64,000 nucleotides of DNA from an uncultured beta proteobacterium (GTDB lineage: Bacteria > Pseudomonadota > Gammaproteobacteria > Burkholderiales > SG8-41): positions 1 through 64,000 of the forward strand of contig CAIZLW010000093.1 in NCBI GenBank assembly GCA_903933915.1, read 5' to 3'. A program made the translations under genes and the position numbers. The notes under the pieces are model-generated. The model saw nothing but the letters and a program-made list of their open reading frames with translations, searched no databases and was not told where the DNA came from. Below, in pieces: positions 48,681 to 58,592 of this stretch (positions within the stretch are counted from its first letter, which is position 1; each line of letters begins with the position of its first letter).

Positions 48681-49676
48681 ATGCGGATGTTGAAAATGAT
48701 GCAGGCGGCAGGATTGCTTTTTGTGCTGTTGTTTCCTATGGGCACCTTTGCCCAGCAAAGTGCATGGAAGCCGGAGCGCAATGTCGAGATCATAGTCGGT
48801 ACCGCGCCTGGCGCAGCGCCGGACAAAACGGCACGCCTGATCCAGCGCCTGTGGCAGTCGCAGCGCATTTACGAAGGCCCGGTGAGCGTCATCAACAAAC
48901 CCGGCGGCGGTAACGTTATCGCATGGACTTATCTCAACCAGCAGTCCGGCAACGGGCATTACCAGATGATCGGCAACCTCAACGTGCTGATCAGCCGTTC
49001 ACTGGGGCTGAGTCCGTATGCGCATGGCGACTACACCTGGATCGCAACGCTGTTCGATGAATACTTCGCATTATCGGTGCGTGCAGATTCACCGATGGCC
49101 ACGGGGCGTGACTTGATCGCACGACTGCAGAAGGATCCGACGTCTGCGGTGATCGGTGTTTCCACATCGATCGGCGGCGCCAATCATCTGTCGGCAGCGC
49201 TGGCGCTGCAGCGCGCCGGTATTGATCCGCGCCGTGTGCGGTTTGTGGCGTTCAAGGGCAGCGGCGAATCGGTGACTGCGTTGCTGGGCGGGCATGTCGA
49301 AGCTATTTCGACAGCGGTATCCACAACAGTGCCTTATATCCGCAACGGGCAGTTGCGGACTATCGCGGTGTCGTCACCCAAGCGACTCGGCGGTGTGCTG
49401 GCCAGTGTGCCGACTTGGAATGAACAGGGTATCCGCGGCACGATGACCAACTTCCGCGCAGTCATGGCGCCCAAGGGCACGGAAGCGGGGGCAGTCAAAT
49501 TCTGGGAAAGTCGTTATGCGCAACTTGCGGCGCAGGACGAATGGAAAAAAGATCTTGAGGAAAATCTGTGGGCGTGGAATTTTCTCGACGCTGCCAAGAC
49601 GGTTGCGGCCGTCACTGAATATGCAACCGATGTCGAGGGACTCGTCATTACGCTGGGCTTGCGCAAGGCCCAATAA
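48681..49676 (+). CDS. Bug/TctC-family periplasmic receptor, divergent member
   Basis: 331 residues with GAGGAG seven bases before ATG. The signal peptide ends near FAQQS. NVEIIVGTAPGAAPDKTARL, SVINKPGGGNVIAWTYLN and AVIGVSTSIGGANHLSAALA match the family but are more divergent than in the receptor at 45678. It binds an unknown small acid in the periplasm. No transporter membrane subunits are nearby. The 3' end is followed by an A/T-rich motif and a convergent yaiI. Confidence 0.92.
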   Translation: MRMLKMMQAAGLLFVLLFPMGTFAQQSAWKPERNVEIIVGTAPGAAPDKTARLIQRLWQSQRIYEGPVSVINKPGGGNVIAWTYLNQQSGNGHYQMIGNLNVLISRSLGLSPYAHGDYTWIATLFDEYFALSVRADSPMATGRDLIARLQKDPTSAVIGVSTSIGGANHLSAALALQRAGIDPRRVRFVAFKGSGESVTALLGGHVEAISTAVSTTVPYIRNGQLRTIAVSSPKRLGGVLASVPTWNEQGIRGTMTNFRAVMAPKGTEAGAVKFWESRYAQLAAQDEWKKDLEENLWAWNFLDAAKTVAAVTEYATDVEGLVITLGLRKAQ

Positions 49677-49690
49677 CTCAGCGTTATTTA

Positions 49691-49708
49691 TAAATAATTG
49701 TTTTATTT
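49691..49708 (+). repeat. A/T-rich 3'-end motif, site 6
   Basis: TAAATAATTGTTTTATTT, 14 bases after the Bug receptor stop, same sense. The preceding TTATTTATAAATAA (49684-49697) is a perfect A/T palindrome. It lies between convergent genes. Confidence 0.55.
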
Positions 49709-49723
49709 TATATTTATTTCTGA

Positions 49724-50185
49724 TCAGCCAGCCTGAGGCTTGAACTGGCGGGCAATCCAGCGGTTGAGTTCTGCGGCGAAAGCCTGCCGGTCATTGTTGC
49801 TCAGCGCCGGTGGCCCGCCGGTCTCGACGCCGCTGCTGCGCAGCGTGTCCATAAAATTGCGCATGTCGAGCAGGCCCTGCACATTGTCTCTGGTGTACAG
49901 CTCGCCGCGCGGATTTAGCGCGCTGGCGCCTTTGCCGACGACGGCTGCAGCCAGCGGGATGTCCGCGGTGATGACCAGATCACCGGCGGCGGCCATTTCG
50001 AGGATATGGTTGTCGGCGACATCAAAGCCGCGGGGCACCTGCACCATGCTGATCCAGGGCGAACGCGGCACCTGCAGCGCCCGATTGGCGACCAGCGTGA
50101 GCTTCAGGGATGCGCGCTGTGCGGCGCGGTAGAGCATGTCCTTGATGACGCCGGGGCAGGCGTCGGCGTCAACCCAGATCGTCAT
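49724..50185 (-). CDS. yaiI: YaiI/YqxD family protein (DUF188)
   Basis: 153 residues. [20 protein letters not shown], the NYRPLQVPRS-like [37 protein letters not shown] and [14 protein letters not shown] are typical of the YaiI/YqxD family. The fold is PIN-like with conserved Asp residues; the biochemical role is not established. It lies 13 bp after the rhodanese gene on the same strand, so the two may be cotranscribed. Confidence 0.93.
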   Translation of the reverse strand: MTIWVDADACPGVIKDMLYRAAQRASLKLTLVANRALQVPRSPWISMVQVPRGFDVADNHILEMAAAGDLVITADIPLAAAVVGKGASALNPRGELYTRDNVQGLLDMRNFMDTLRSSGVETGGPPALSNNDRQAFAAELNRWIARQFKPQAG

Positions 50186-50198
50186 CCGCAGCGGGTTT

Positions 50199-51785
50199 CT
50201 AGTGCACGGGAAGCCGGAACACGGATTTGTCCTGCTCGCCGAGTTGCGCCATCAGGCCGGTTTCCCAGGCGAGATACTGCTTCATCGCTTCACGGTTGCC
50301 GGCGTGGCGGTCATGCACGAAGAACAGGTAGTCGATGCATTCACGGTCTGCCGGAATGTCGGTTGATGCGGCGGTGGAATGTCCGGCCTTGATCCATCCG
50401 GTGATGCCGCCTTCAAGCAGGCGGACGTCCCTGATGTCGGCATCGGCCAGCTCGGTTGCCGCCAGCCGCGCGATATCGGCCTCTGCGGCAACGAGAACGA
50501 CCGGCAGCTTTGCCGCTTTGGCATCTGTTGCGATCCTTGAGCGGATGCTCCATCGGCTGCCGGGCACATGGGCCTTGCGGTAATTCATGCTCGGGCCGAC
50601 ATCGATCACCGTGCAGGCTTGGTGATCGACCAGCGTTTTCAATTCGTTGGCGCTGATGGTTGGCAGATTGGGTAATACCGGCGCGGCCGGTTTGACGCCC
50701 TCGAGCTTCGCGTTGACGCCGCCATCGAGCACGCAGGCGTCGCAGCCCAGTTGCAGCAGCCAGCTGGCCACCACTGGCGCGCGTACCATGTCACCGCCGT
50801 CGATCAGCACGATGCGTGCGTTGCGCACGCCGGCCCACTGGTCGGTAGCCTGGATCAGCTGTCCACCGGGCGTGTGCTGCGCGCCGGTGATGCTGCCGGC
50901 GGCAAATTCTTCCGGCGTGCGCACGTCGCACAGGTAAGTGGTACGGTCCGGTTCTTTCAGCCACTGCGCGACTTCCGCGGCACCGACAACGCGGATATTG
51001 AAACGGTTTATCAGCGCATGCGCCGCTTCCTGCTGCGCAGGAAGTTGCGCGGCGTCGACAGTAGCCGGATATTGGAGCGCCGATCCGTATTCCAGCTGGA
51101 GGTCGGACAGATACCAGCCCTGGGTGCCGTTCTCCAGTGCATACACCGGGTTCGATACGCCGAAGTTGATCAGTGTCTGTGCGCCGAGGATCGAGCGGGT
51201 ACGTCCGGCGCAGTTGACGATGATTTTGGTCTTTGGATTTTTGACCATGCTGGCGATGCGGTACGGCAGCTCCGCATTCGGACAGCAAGTGCTACCGGGA
51301 ATGGTCATTTTGTGATGTTCATGCACAGGACGGCCGTCAAACAGCGCAAAGTCCTCGCCGGACTCACGCATGTTCACCAGATCCTGTGCGGTGATGCGCG
51401 GTGTGTTGTAGGCATGCTCGACCATCTCACCGAACAGTTTGCTCGGTACGTTGACACCCTTGAACAGCCCGTAGCCGGCAGCTTTCCAGCCATGGGTGCC
51501 GCCGTCCAGCAGAAAAAGATCGGTATAGCCCAGAGCGGCAAGCCGGTTGGCGGCACGTTGGGCGATGCCGGAACGGCCATCGTCACACAATATGATGCGC
51601 ACGCTCTTGCGTGGCACCAGGGATCCGATGCCCAGTTCCAGCCGGCTGTAGGGCAGCGGTGTCGCAAACAGCAGGTGATCCTCACCGAACTCACCATCCT
51701 CGCGGACGTCCAGCAGTGCCAATTCGCCGCCATCATGCAATGCCGCCTGCAGCGCGGCGGGAGTAATCAAACGTGCGTCAGCCAT
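50199..51785 (-). CDS. Multidomain rhodanese-like sulfurtransferase (four domains)
   Basis: 528 residues with four rhodanese domains (about 1-110, 125-235, 265-370 and 385-490). Domain 1 has Cys67 in ILCDDGRSG and domain 2 has Cys192 in NCAGRTRS, both with a normal active-site loop. Domain 3 ([10 protein letters not shown]) and domain 4 (LVAAEADIA) lack the Cys and are likely structural. No signal peptide, so it is cytoplasmic. It may move sulfane sulfur from small thiols. TATAAT on the minus strand (51821-51816) is a likely -10. yaiI follows. Confidence 0.92.
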   Translation of the reverse strand: MADARLITPAALQAALHDGGELALLDVREDGEFGEDHLLFATPLPYSRLELGIGSLVPRKSVRIILCDDGRSGIAQRAANRLAALGYTDLFLLDGGTHGWKAAGYGLFKGVNVPSKLFGEMVEHAYNTPRITAQDLVNMRESGEDFALFDGRPVHEHHKMTIPGSTCCPNAELPYRIASMVKNPKTKIIVNCAGRTRSILGAQTLINFGVSNPVYALENGTQGWYLSDLQLEYGSALQYPATVDAAQLPAQQEAAHALINRFNIRVVGAAEVAQWLKEPDRTTYLCDVRTPEEFAAGSITGAQHTPGGQLIQATDQWAGVRNARIVLIDGGDMVRAPVVASWLLQLGCDACVLDGGVNAKLEGVKPAAPVLPNLPTISANELKTLVDHQACTVIDVGPSMNYRKAHVPGSRWSIRSRIATDAKAAKLPVVLVAAEADIARLAATELADADIRDVRLLEGGITGWIKAGHSTAASTDIPADRECIDYLFFVHDRHAGNREAMKQYLAWETGLMAQLGEQDKSVFRLPVH

Positions 51786-51926
51786 GAGTACACCTGTTTC
51801 GGGAAATGAGTGGCGATTATAACTGTGGTGAACGCAGCCGGAGTCAGCTGCTGTAGCAGCGTGGCGCTGCCGAATCTCGCGTTACCGCGGAAGACGCAGG
51901 AATGACTATGGTGAAACAGAAGAAAC

Positions 51927-51948
51927 AGGCGCCAAAGTAGAGGCGCCT
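51927..51948 (-). terminator. Likely terminator of rhlE
   Basis: On the minus strand AGGCGCC-TCTACTTT-GGCGCCT forms a 7-bp hairpin just after the rhlE stop, followed by a pyrimidine-rich tail (GTTTCTTCTGTTT). The T run is interrupted, so strength is uncertain. Confidence 0.55.
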
Positions 51949-51951
51949 TGA

Positions 51952-53388
51952 TTACTTCTTGTCTCTGGCGATGAATCCGCCGAGGAGTGCGGCCTGCGGG
52001 CGGTTGAGTCGCTGCCGCTGTGACGGCGGGGACGCAGGGGTTGCGCCTGCCGGGCCGGATGCCGGTTCGTAGGGCTTGCTGAAATCAAAACCGTCGGCGG
52101 CTAATTGCAGCCGGGGCTTGGGTGTTACAACTGGTGCGGGAGCGGCTATGACCGGAGCAGGCTTTGCGCGCCGCGGTTCCTCGTCGCGCTGTTCCGGCCG
52201 CGGCCGCGGTTCACGACTGCGCTCATATTCGCGTTCGGCTTCGCGGTCGGCAGCGCCTTCTTCGACGGACTGGCGCGGAATGGCACGCTTGAGCAGTTTT
52301 TCGATGTCTGCGAGCAGGCGCATTTCATCCGGGCAGACCAGCGAAATGGCTTCGCCGGGCATGCCGGCACGGCCGGTGCGGCCAATGCGATGCACGTAAT
52401 CTTCGGGCGTGTAGGGCAGTTCGTAGTTGATGACGAACGGCAGTTCTTCAATATCGATGCCGCGCGCAGCGATGTCGGTTGCGACCAGTACGGTGGAGCG
52501 CCCTTCCTTGAAATCCGCCAGTGCCTGTTCGCGTTCGGCCTGGGTGCGGTCACTGTGGATCGCCGTGGCATTGATGCCGTCTCGCACCAGTTCGCGAGCC
52601 AGCTTGTTGCAGTCGCGTTTCATGCGCAAGAACACCAGCACCTGCTTCATGTCGCGCGAACGGATCAGATTGACCAGCACCGCGCGTTTGCGCAGCGCCG
52701 GTGTCTCGTAGACCTGGTGCTTGACCAGATCAGCAGGCGCATTGCGCCGCGCGACCTCGATCAGCATCGGGCTGTTCAGCATCTGGTTGGCGAGCTTCTT
52801 GATGTCTTCAGAGAACGTCGCGGAGAACAGCAGGCTCTGGCGCTGGGTCGGCAGCAGCGCAAGGATGCGCCGGATGTCGGGCAGGAATCCCATGTCGAGC
52901 ATGCGGTCGGCTTCATCCATGACCAGGATTTCAACCTGGCCCAGGGACACGCTTTTCTGCTGCACGTGATCGAGCAGCCGTCCCGGCGTCGCAACAAGAA
53001 TATCGACGCCTTCGCGCAGGGTTTTGGTCTGCGGCGACATGTCGGTTCCGCCATAAACAACTGTCGAGCGCAGCTTCAGGAACTTGCCGTAGGTTTTGAC
53101 GCTGTCACTGACTTGAGCGGCGAGTTCACGTGTCGGCGTCAAGACCAGTGCGCGCACCGGATGTCGCGCCGGCGATGGGCTGGAGTTGGCGTAAGGAGCG
53201 AGCAATTGCAGCATCGGCAGCGTAAATCCGGCGGTCTTGCCAGTACCGGTCTGGGCGCAACCCATGATATCGCGGCGTTCGAGCACCGCCGGGATGGCTT
53301 TGGCCTGGATGGGGGTGGGTTCGCTGTAGCCTTCGTCGGCGACGGCACGCTGCAGCTCGGGAATCAGGTTTAGATCGGCAAACGACAT
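51952..53388 (-). CDS. rhlE: DEAD-box RNA helicase, RhlE type
   Basis: 478 residues from ATG at 53388 ([20 protein letters not shown]); an upstream GTG at 53427 is also open. The Q motif ([13 protein letters not shown]), Walker [35 protein letters not shown] in [15 protein letters not shown] in LFSATF, and [10 protein letters not shown] in the C-domain are all present. The last 90 residues are a basic, Pro-rich tail. RhlE remodels RNA in ribosome assembly and RNA decay. A TATAAT (53533-53528, minus) gives a leader of about 130 nt, a length seen in cold-induced helicases. Confidence 0.95.
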   Translation of the reverse strand: MSFADLNLIPELQRAVADEGYSEPTPIQAKAIPAVLERRDIMGCAQTGTGKTAGFTLPMLQLLAPYANSSPSPARHPVRALVLTPTRELAAQVSDSVKTYGKFLKLRSTVVYGGTDMSPQTKTLREGVDILVATPGRLLDHVQQKSVSLGQVEILVMDEADRMLDMGFLPDIRRILALLPTQRQSLLFSATFSEDIKKLANQMLNSPMLIEVARRNAPADLVKHQVYETPALRKRAVLVNLIRSRDMKQVLVFLRMKRDCNKLARELVRDGINATAIHSDRTQAEREQALADFKEGRSTVLVATDIAARGIDIEELPFVINYELPYTPEDYVHRIGRTGRAGMPGEAISLVCPDEMRLLADIEKLLKRAIPRQSVEEGAADREAEREYERSREPRPRPEQRDEEPRRAKPAPVIAAPAPVVTPKPRLQLAADGFDFSKPYEPASGPAGATPASPPSQRQRLNRPQAALLGGFIARDKK

Positions 53389-53658
53389 GGGCTTACTGGA
53401 GTGGGGGGGCGGTAACGCGGACGTCACGCTCGCAAAGCGCGGCGCGGAGGCGCGGCGCTGCTACGGGATGGAACCAGCGGTGACGCTGGTTTGGAATAAT
53501 GGATTTGGGGGTAAATCACGTCTTTGGATTATAACGTGACCGGCGCTGCTGGGCCAGCAAGAATGGCAAATTGTTCCAAATATTCAAAAATCTGGTAAAT
53601 TGAACCGGTGTTTGCAAGCATGTCTTAAACTTCGTTTTTGGGATGAAAACTGCCCGCA

Positions 53659-54276
53659 ATGGATGGCGATCTTCCGATTCTGGGTGAACCGGCAACAGTC
53701 AACCTGTTGCCGCTGATTCTGACGTTGGACACCCACGGTGTTCCGCACCGCTGGATCACCTGGCAGCACGCCTGCTACTACTACTCGAAGAATCAGGTGG
53801 CCTGGAGCCTGGGCGAACGCGCCTTTACCGTGTACGGCGGCCTGAACCGCATCACCGGCGAACGCTCGACGATCAGCGGCGCCAGCATCATCGCCATCAA
53901 GGGCAAGGCGATGGCGATGAAGTCGTTCAACCAGGTGCCGCCGCTGAACAACCGCGAGTTGTTTCACCGCGACCGCCAGATTTGCGCTTACTGTGCGACC
54001 AGTTTCTCCGGCGTCAGACTGACCCGCGACCACATCGTGCCGTTTTCCAAGGGTGGGCGCGATACCTGGATGAATGTGGTGACGGCCTGCCGTTCCTGCA
54101 ATGAGCGCAAGAGTGATCGCACGCCTGAAGGTGCGGGCATGGAACTGGTGTATCTGCCTTATGTGCCGAATCGCGCCGAGTATCTGATTTTGACCAATCG
54201 GCGCATCCTCGCCGATCAGATGGAATTTCTCGCACAGCACGTTCCCGCGCAGAGCCGGCTGCATCAGCCGAAGTAA
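53659..54276 (+). CDS. HNH endonuclease family protein
   Basis: 205 residues. The N-terminal 100 residues have no motif I recognise. A CxxC zinc pair (ICAYCATSF) begins the HNH fold, followed by RLTRDHIVPFSKGGRDTW, the Asn in MNVVTACRSCNERKS with the second CxxC. It is a single-domain nuclease common in beta- and gammaproteobacteria, usually solitary. A role in restriction or repair is possible but not shown by neighbours: rhlE is divergent and a membrane protein convergent. The 230-bp gap upstream holds a hairpin (CCAGCG-GTGA-CGCTGG near 53471) and no gene. Confidence 0.88.
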   Translation: MDGDLPILGEPATVNLLPLILTLDTHGVPHRWITWQHACYYYSKNQVAWSLGERAFTVYGGLNRITGERSTISGASIIAIKGKAMAMKSFNQVPPLNNRELFHRDRQICAYCATSFSGVRLTRDHIVPFSKGGRDTWMNVVTACRSCNERKSDRTPEGAGMELVYLPYVPNRAEYLILTNRRILADQMEFLAQHVPAQSRLHQPK

Positions 54277-54327
54277 GTCCTGATCTGCCGACCGGTCGGG
54301 CGGGTTTCCGGGTTTCTATAGACCAGT

Positions 54328-54882
54328 TTATTTTTGCTGGAAGTCGCGCATGGCTGCGCGGATTTCTTCAGCAGTGGGCGGCTTGCGTTCCTTGAAAATC
54401 AGCCAGAGAAATGCGCCGTTGACCATAATGAAAGAGATTTCCAGGTAGAGCAGCGTGTCGACGATCACGTGTGCGGGCTTTTGCGCAAAAATGAAGAAGA
54501 ACCCCTCGAAGGTGGGGATAGCTGCTTTGGTGACGGCGAATACGGATTCCATTGGCGGAAACAGCAGCATCAGTACCAGATTGATTCCGGTGAACAGCAG
54601 CGAGGCATTCTGCAGTCCCATTTTGCGCCTGGCATGGCCTGCCGGTTTGTCAGTCAGCAGCAGCCAGGCGATCGCCAGATTGACCATCACGACGACAATT
54701 TCAATGATCAGCAGATCGACGTTGATCACGCTGAGCTGCGGTTTCGCCAGAATGAAATAAAAACCTGCGAAAACAGGAATGCTGGATGACGCCACTGAGA
54801 ACTGATCAACCGGCGGAAACACGGTGATCAGCAGGATGTTGGCGACAGCGATGGCGAGCGCTATACCTTGATTGCGGTTCAT
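54328..54882 (-). CDS. Four-helix membrane protein with internal duplication
   Basis: 184 residues from ATG at 54882 (MNRNQGIALAIAVANILLIT); an earlier start at 54996 is open but hydrophilic. Two similar halves: ILLITVFPPVDQFSV ... IPVFAGFYFI ... VVMVNLAIAWLL in the first, and LVLMLLFPPMESVFAV ... IPTFEGFFFIF ... FIMVNGAFLWLIF in the second. Each half has two membrane helices and a conserved FPP turn. I do not recognise the family. It is convergent with the HNH gene and divergent from the PHP gene. Confidence 0.8.
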   Translation of the reverse strand: MNRNQGIALAIAVANILLITVFPPVDQFSVASSSIPVFAGFYFILAKPQLSVINVDLLIIEIVVVMVNLAIAWLLLTDKPAGHARRKMGLQNASLLFTGINLVLMLLFPPMESVFAVTKAAIPTFEGFFFIFAQKPAHVIVDTLLYLEISFIMVNGAFLWLIFKERKPPTAEEIRAAMRDFQQK

Positions 54883-55067
54883 TCCCGCGACAGCCCGTTC
54901 AAAATGTAAGGCACCAGTATAGTTGAATGACTTTGCCTGATTGCCGCAAAAAGCGCGGTTGGGATCGTGCAGCGCAGGGTCTTTCCTGATCATCACCTGC
55001 GGGTGCCGGTGAGTTTGGTATGATGCCGGCCTTGTGAGCGATAAAACTTTGATTTTATTAAATTTTC

Positions 55068-55895
55068 ATGCGATTTGACCTACACAGTCACTCGACCTGT
55101 TCCGACGGCTTGCTGAGCCCGGCCGAACTGGTGGAGCGTGCCGTGCAGCGCGGCGTCGATGTGCTGGCGTTGACTGACCATGACGAAATCAAAGGTCTTG
55201 CGGATGCACGCACGGCGGCTGCGCAATGTGGCTTGCGCCTTATTGATGGCGTCGAAATTTCGGTGCTGTGGGAGGAGGTCACGCTGCACATTGTCGGGTT
55301 GAATATCGATACCGGGCATATGCCGCTGGTGGAGGGCCTGGCCGCCATCCGCATCGGACGCGAGCAGCGGGCGCAACGCATGGCCGAGAGTCTGGCAGCG
55401 AATGGAATAGAAGGTGCACTGGAGGGCGCGCGGCGTTACGCCAAGAACCCGGAACTGGTGAGCCGCTCACATTTTGCGCGTTATCTCGTGGAAGCCGGCC
55501 ATGCCCGTGATACCAACGCGGTATTCCGTCATTACCTGACCCCGGGCAAACCGGGCTATGTGCCGCATCAATGGGCGACACTTGCAGAGGCGGTGCAATG
55601 GATCGGCGGCGGGGGCGGTACAGCCGTGCTGGCGCACCCGGGTCGTTATGACCTTGGTGAAGCAAAATGCGAAAGGCTGCTCGGCGAATTTGTCTCGCTG
55701 GGCGGCGCTGCAGTTGAAGTGGTGACCGGTTCTCATTCACCGTCCGAGTTTGTGACCTGGGCACGTCAAGCCCGGAATTTCGGGCTGCTGGCCTCGGCAG
55801 GTTCGGATTTTCACGGTCCGGGCGAAGGCTACCGTGATATCGGCAATGTTCCGGCGCTGCCTTCCGGTTGCGACCCGGTTTGGGAAAGGTTTTGA
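55068..55895 (+). CDS. rnm: PHP-domain phosphoesterase (RNase AM / 3',5'-bisphosphate nucleotidase type)
   Basis: 275 residues. The PHP metal motifs are MRFDLHSHSTCSDG, LALTDHDEIKGL, a middle EISVLWEEVTLHIVG, LAHPGRYDL and GSDFHGPG. It matches the YciV group, which removes phosphate from pAp-like nucleotides and trims RNA 5' ends. It lies 24 bp before yciO, the same pair as in E. coli. A/T-rich DNA just before the start (GATTTTATTAAATTTTC) gives no clear Shine-Dalgarno. Confidence 0.92.
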   Translation: MRFDLHSHSTCSDGLLSPAELVERAVQRGVDVLALTDHDEIKGLADARTAAAQCGLRLIDGVEISVLWEEVTLHIVGLNIDTGHMPLVEGLAAIRIGREQRAQRMAESLAANGIEGALEGARRYAKNPELVSRSHFARYLVEAGHARDTNAVFRHYLTPGKPGYVPHQWATLAEAVQWIGGGGGTAVLAHPGRYDLGEAKCERLLGEFVSLGGAAVEVVTGSHSPSEFVTWARQARNFGLLASAGSDFHGPGEGYRDIGNVPALPSGCDPVWERF

Positions 55896-55919
55896 GCGCC
55901 TGAGGCGCATCAATTCAGC

Positions 55920-56543
55920 ATGTCGCAGTTTTTTTCGATACATCCGGAGAACCCGCAACCCCGACTGATTAAACAGGCTGCAGAGATTATTCGCGGCGGC
56001 GGCATTGTCGTATATCCGACCGATTCCTGTTACGCCCTCGGCTGTCATATCGGCGACAAGGCTGCGATGGAGCGCATACGCCGGATCCGCGGCATCGATG
56101 ATCGCCACCATCTGACGCTGGTCTGCAGCGATTTGTCCGAGCTGGCTGCCTATGCCCGCGTCGATAACCAGCAGTTCCGGCTGTTGAAGGCGGCGACCCC
56201 GGGCAGTTACGTTTTTATTCTTGAGGCGACGCGTGAATTGCCGAAACGTCTGCAGCATCCGAAACGACGGACGATCGGTTTGCGTATTCCGGATCATCCG
56301 GTGGTCAACGCGTTGCTGACTGAATTGGGCGAACCCATATTGTCTTCGACACTGTTGCTGCCGGGCGATGAACTCCCGCTGACTGATGCCCGCGAAATCC
56401 GCGAGCGGCTGGAACGTGTGGTGGATCTGGTGCTGGATGGCGGTTCCTGCGGCATTGAGCCGAGTACGGTGGTGGACCTAACCGGGCCCGCACCGGTGGT
56501 GACGCGGGAAGGCAAAGGCAGTCTGGCGCCATTGGGCTTGTAA
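55920..56543 (+). CDS. yciO: YciO family (Sua5/YrdC-like) protein
   Basis: 207 residues. A Sua5/YrdC/YciO core: IRGGGIVVYPTDSCYALGC, RIRRIRGIDDRHHLTLVCSD and GLRIPDHPVVNALL, then SSTLLLPGDE. It belongs to the YciO branch, related to the TsaC enzymes of t6A tRNA modification but thought not to replace them. It follows rnm on the same strand and is likely cotranscribed. An A/T-rich motif lies 82 bp after the stop. Confidence 0.92.
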   Translation: MSQFFSIHPENPQPRLIKQAAEIIRGGGIVVYPTDSCYALGCHIGDKAAMERIRRIRGIDDRHHLTLVCSDLSELAAYARVDNQQFRLLKAATPGSYVFILEATRELPKRLQHPKRRTIGLRIPDHPVVNALLTELGEPILSSTLLLPGDELPLTDAREIRERLERVVDLVLDGGSCGIEPSTVVDLTGPAPVVTREGKGSLAPLGL

Positions 56544-56624
56544 TCCGCTCCTGGCGCAGTGCCGTGACGGGGTGCGTTAAAATCGGGCATCACGCAATGC
56601 GGCGCTGGCCGTGCAAAATATTAT

Positions 56625-56642
56625 TAAGTAATTGTTTTTATT
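56625..56642 (+). repeat. A/T-rich 3'-end motif, site 7
   Basis: TAAGTAATTGTTTTTATT, identical to the site after nlpD. It lies between yciO and trpS, 82 bp after the yciO stop and 62 bp before trpS, downstream of a possible trpS -10 (TAAAAT, 56578-56583). Confidence 0.6.
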
Positions 56643-56703
56643 AAATTTTATGGTTCTCGGCATACCGCCCTGATCCGTTCTTTTACCCCGGAATCCCCCT
56701 GCA

Positions 56704-57909
56704 ATGTTTGAAAACCGTGTTCTCTCCGGCATGCGCCCAACTGGCGCACTGCACTTTGGCCATTATCACGGCGTGCTGAAAAACTGGGTCAAGCTCCAGC
56801 ACGAGCACCAGTGCCTGTTTTTCGTCGCCGACTGGCATGCGCTGACGACGCATTACGACGATCCGGCGACCATTGAGAACCACGCCTGGGACATGGTGGT
56901 CGACTGGCTGGCTGCCGGCGTCGATCCGGCGCAAGCCACGCTGTTCATTCAATCCAAGGTGCCGGAACACGCAGAACTGCATCTTCTGCTGTCAATGATC
57001 ACGCCGCTATCCTGGCTCGAGCGCGTACCGACCTACAAGGATCAGCAGGAAAAACTCGCAGAGAAGGATCTTGCGACTTACGGATTCCTCGGCTACCCGC
57101 TACTGCAGAGCGCTGACATCCTGATTTACCGTGCCAACCTGGTGCCGGTTGGTGAAGATCAGGTGCCGCATGTCGAAATTACCCGTGAGATCGCGCGGCG
57201 TTTCAATCACGTGTTCGGTCGCGAGAAGGGTTTTGAAGAAAAAGCCGAAACCGCGATCAAGAAACTCGGCGCGAAGCGCGGCAAGCTTTATCGAAAACTG
57301 CGTACTGATTATCTGGAAAAAGGCGATGTCGAGGCACTGGCCTCAGCGCGCGCGTTGCTCGAAGAAACGCAGAACCTGCCGCTGGGCGACCGTGAACGGT
57401 TATTCGGTTATATCGAAGGCGGCGGCAAGGTCATCCTGACCGAGCCCAAAGCATTGTTGACTGAAGCCTCCAAAATGCCCGGCCTCGACGGGCAGAAAAT
57501 GTCCAAGTCCTATAACAACACCATCGGACTGCGCGAGACCGCGGATAACGTCGCAAAAAAAGTCAAAACCATGCCGACCGATCCGGCGCGCATCAAACGC
57601 ACGGATCCAGGCGATCCGGAGAAATGCCCGGTATGGCAGTTGCACCTCATTTATTCAGACGATGCGAAGAAGAAGTGGGTGCAGGAGGGCTGCCGCAGCG
57701 CAGGCATCGGCTGCATTGAGTGCAAACAACCAGTCATCGACGCGATCGTCGCCGAGCAAAAGCCGATGCGCGAGCGCGCGGAACGTTATCTGGATGACCC
57801 GACGCTGGTGCGCAACATCATTGCTGATGGCTGCGAAAAGGCGCGCAAGCTGGCGCAGGAAACCCTGCGTGACGTGCGTGAGGTGATGGGGCTGGATTAC
57901 TCGCTATAG
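56704..57909 (+). CDS. trpS: Tryptophan--tRNA ligase
   Basis: 401 residues, longer than E. coli TrpS because of an insert of about 60 residues (near 180-250, KKLGAKRGKLYRKL ... GYIEGGGKVILTEP), as is usual in betaproteobacteria. The class I motifs are GALHFGHYHG (HIGH) and GQKMSKSYNN (KMSKS). It charges tRNA-Trp. Codons and context are ordinary. The gene is convergent with lexA. No clear terminator follows, only GC-rich DNA. Confidence 0.97.
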   Translation: MFENRVLSGMRPTGALHFGHYHGVLKNWVKLQHEHQCLFFVADWHALTTHYDDPATIENHAWDMVVDWLAAGVDPAQATLFIQSKVPEHAELHLLLSMITPLSWLERVPTYKDQQEKLAEKDLATYGFLGYPLLQSADILIYRANLVPVGEDQVPHVEITREIARRFNHVFGREKGFEEKAETAIKKLGAKRGKLYRKLRTDYLEKGDVEALASARALLEETQNLPLGDRERLFGYIEGGGKVILTEPKALLTEASKMPGLDGQKMSKSYNNTIGLRETADNVAKKVKTMPTDPARIKRTDPGDPEKCPVWQLHLIYSDDAKKKWVQEGCRSAGIGCIECKQPVIDAIVAEQKPMRERAERYLDDPTLVRNIIADGCEKARKLAQETLRDVREVMGLDYSL

Positions 57910-57947
57910 GCGGGGAAAGCGGGATGGGCCCGCTCGGCGGGCGCGGC

Positions 57948-58574
57948 TCAGGACCACTTGCCGTTGCGGATGACGCCGACGGCAATGCCTTCGATTTCCA
58001 GGGGATCTCGTTTGAGGTCGACCACGATCGGCTCAAAATCGGGATTTTCCGGCAGCAGTTCAACCACATTGCGGTTACGCTGAATGCGCTTGACCGTGAC
58101 TTCGTCATGCAGCCGGGCCACTACGATCTGTCCTGAGCGGAACTGGGTTGTGCGGTGCACGGCCAGCAGGTCACCCTCGAGGATGCCGGCATCGCGCATG
58201 CTCATGCCGCGTACCCGCAGCAGATAATCCGCGGGCGGATCAAACACCGCCGGATCGACCCGGCAGTGCTGCTCGATATTTTCTTCAGCCAGCATCGGGC
58301 TGCCAGCAGCGACGCGGCCGATCACGGGCAGGGTGGCGGGTGCGGCCTGCTGGGTCACCCGAATGCCACGCGAGGCGCCCGAAGTCATTTCAATGACACC
58401 TTTGCGTTCAAGGGCACGCAAGTGTGTTTCTGCGGCATTTGGCGAACTGAATCCCATGGCGGTGCAGATTTCGGCGCGCGTCGGCGGAAACCCGGACTCT
58501 TCAACATGGGTTTCGATCATGCGCAGAATTTCGATCTGGCGGGCGGTCAGCGGCTTGTGGTTGTCATCGCTCAT
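57948..58574 (-). CDS. lexA: LexA SOS repressor
   Basis: 208 residues. A winged helix-turn-helix ([18 protein letters not shown] ... [14 protein letters not shown]) precedes the cleavage bond Ala90-Gly91 (GRVAAGSPM). The peptidase dyad is Ser125 ([10 protein letters not shown]) and Lys162 (HDEVTVKRI). RecA filaments trigger self-cleavage and SOS induction. A perfect SOS box lies two bases before the ATG and covers the -10, so the gene is autoregulated. There is no Shine-Dalgarno; the predicted transcript starts at or next to the ATG. Confidence 0.97.
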   Translation of the reverse strand: MSDDNHKPLTARQIEILRMIETHVEESGFPPTRAEICTAMGFSSPNAAETHLRALERKGVIEMTSGASRGIRVTQQAAPATLPVIGRVAAGSPMLAEENIEQHCRVDPAVFDPPADYLLRVRGMSMRDAGILEGDLLAVHRTTQFRSGQIVVARLHDEVTVKRIQRNRNVVELLPENPDFEPIVVDLKRDPLEIEGIAVGVIRNGKWS

Positions 58575-58576
58575 GA

Positions 58577-58592
58577 CTGTAATTATATACAG
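58577..58592. promoter_or_regulatory. SOS box (LexA operator)
   Basis: CTGTAATTATATACAG matches CTGT-N8-ACAG exactly. It covers the lexA -10 box and ends two bases before the start codon. Confidence 0.92.

Noticed and set aside
54285-54305. CCGACCGGTCGG palindrome after the HNH gene as a terminator
   Set aside because: The sequence is self-complementary but has no loop-sized spacer and no T run after it.
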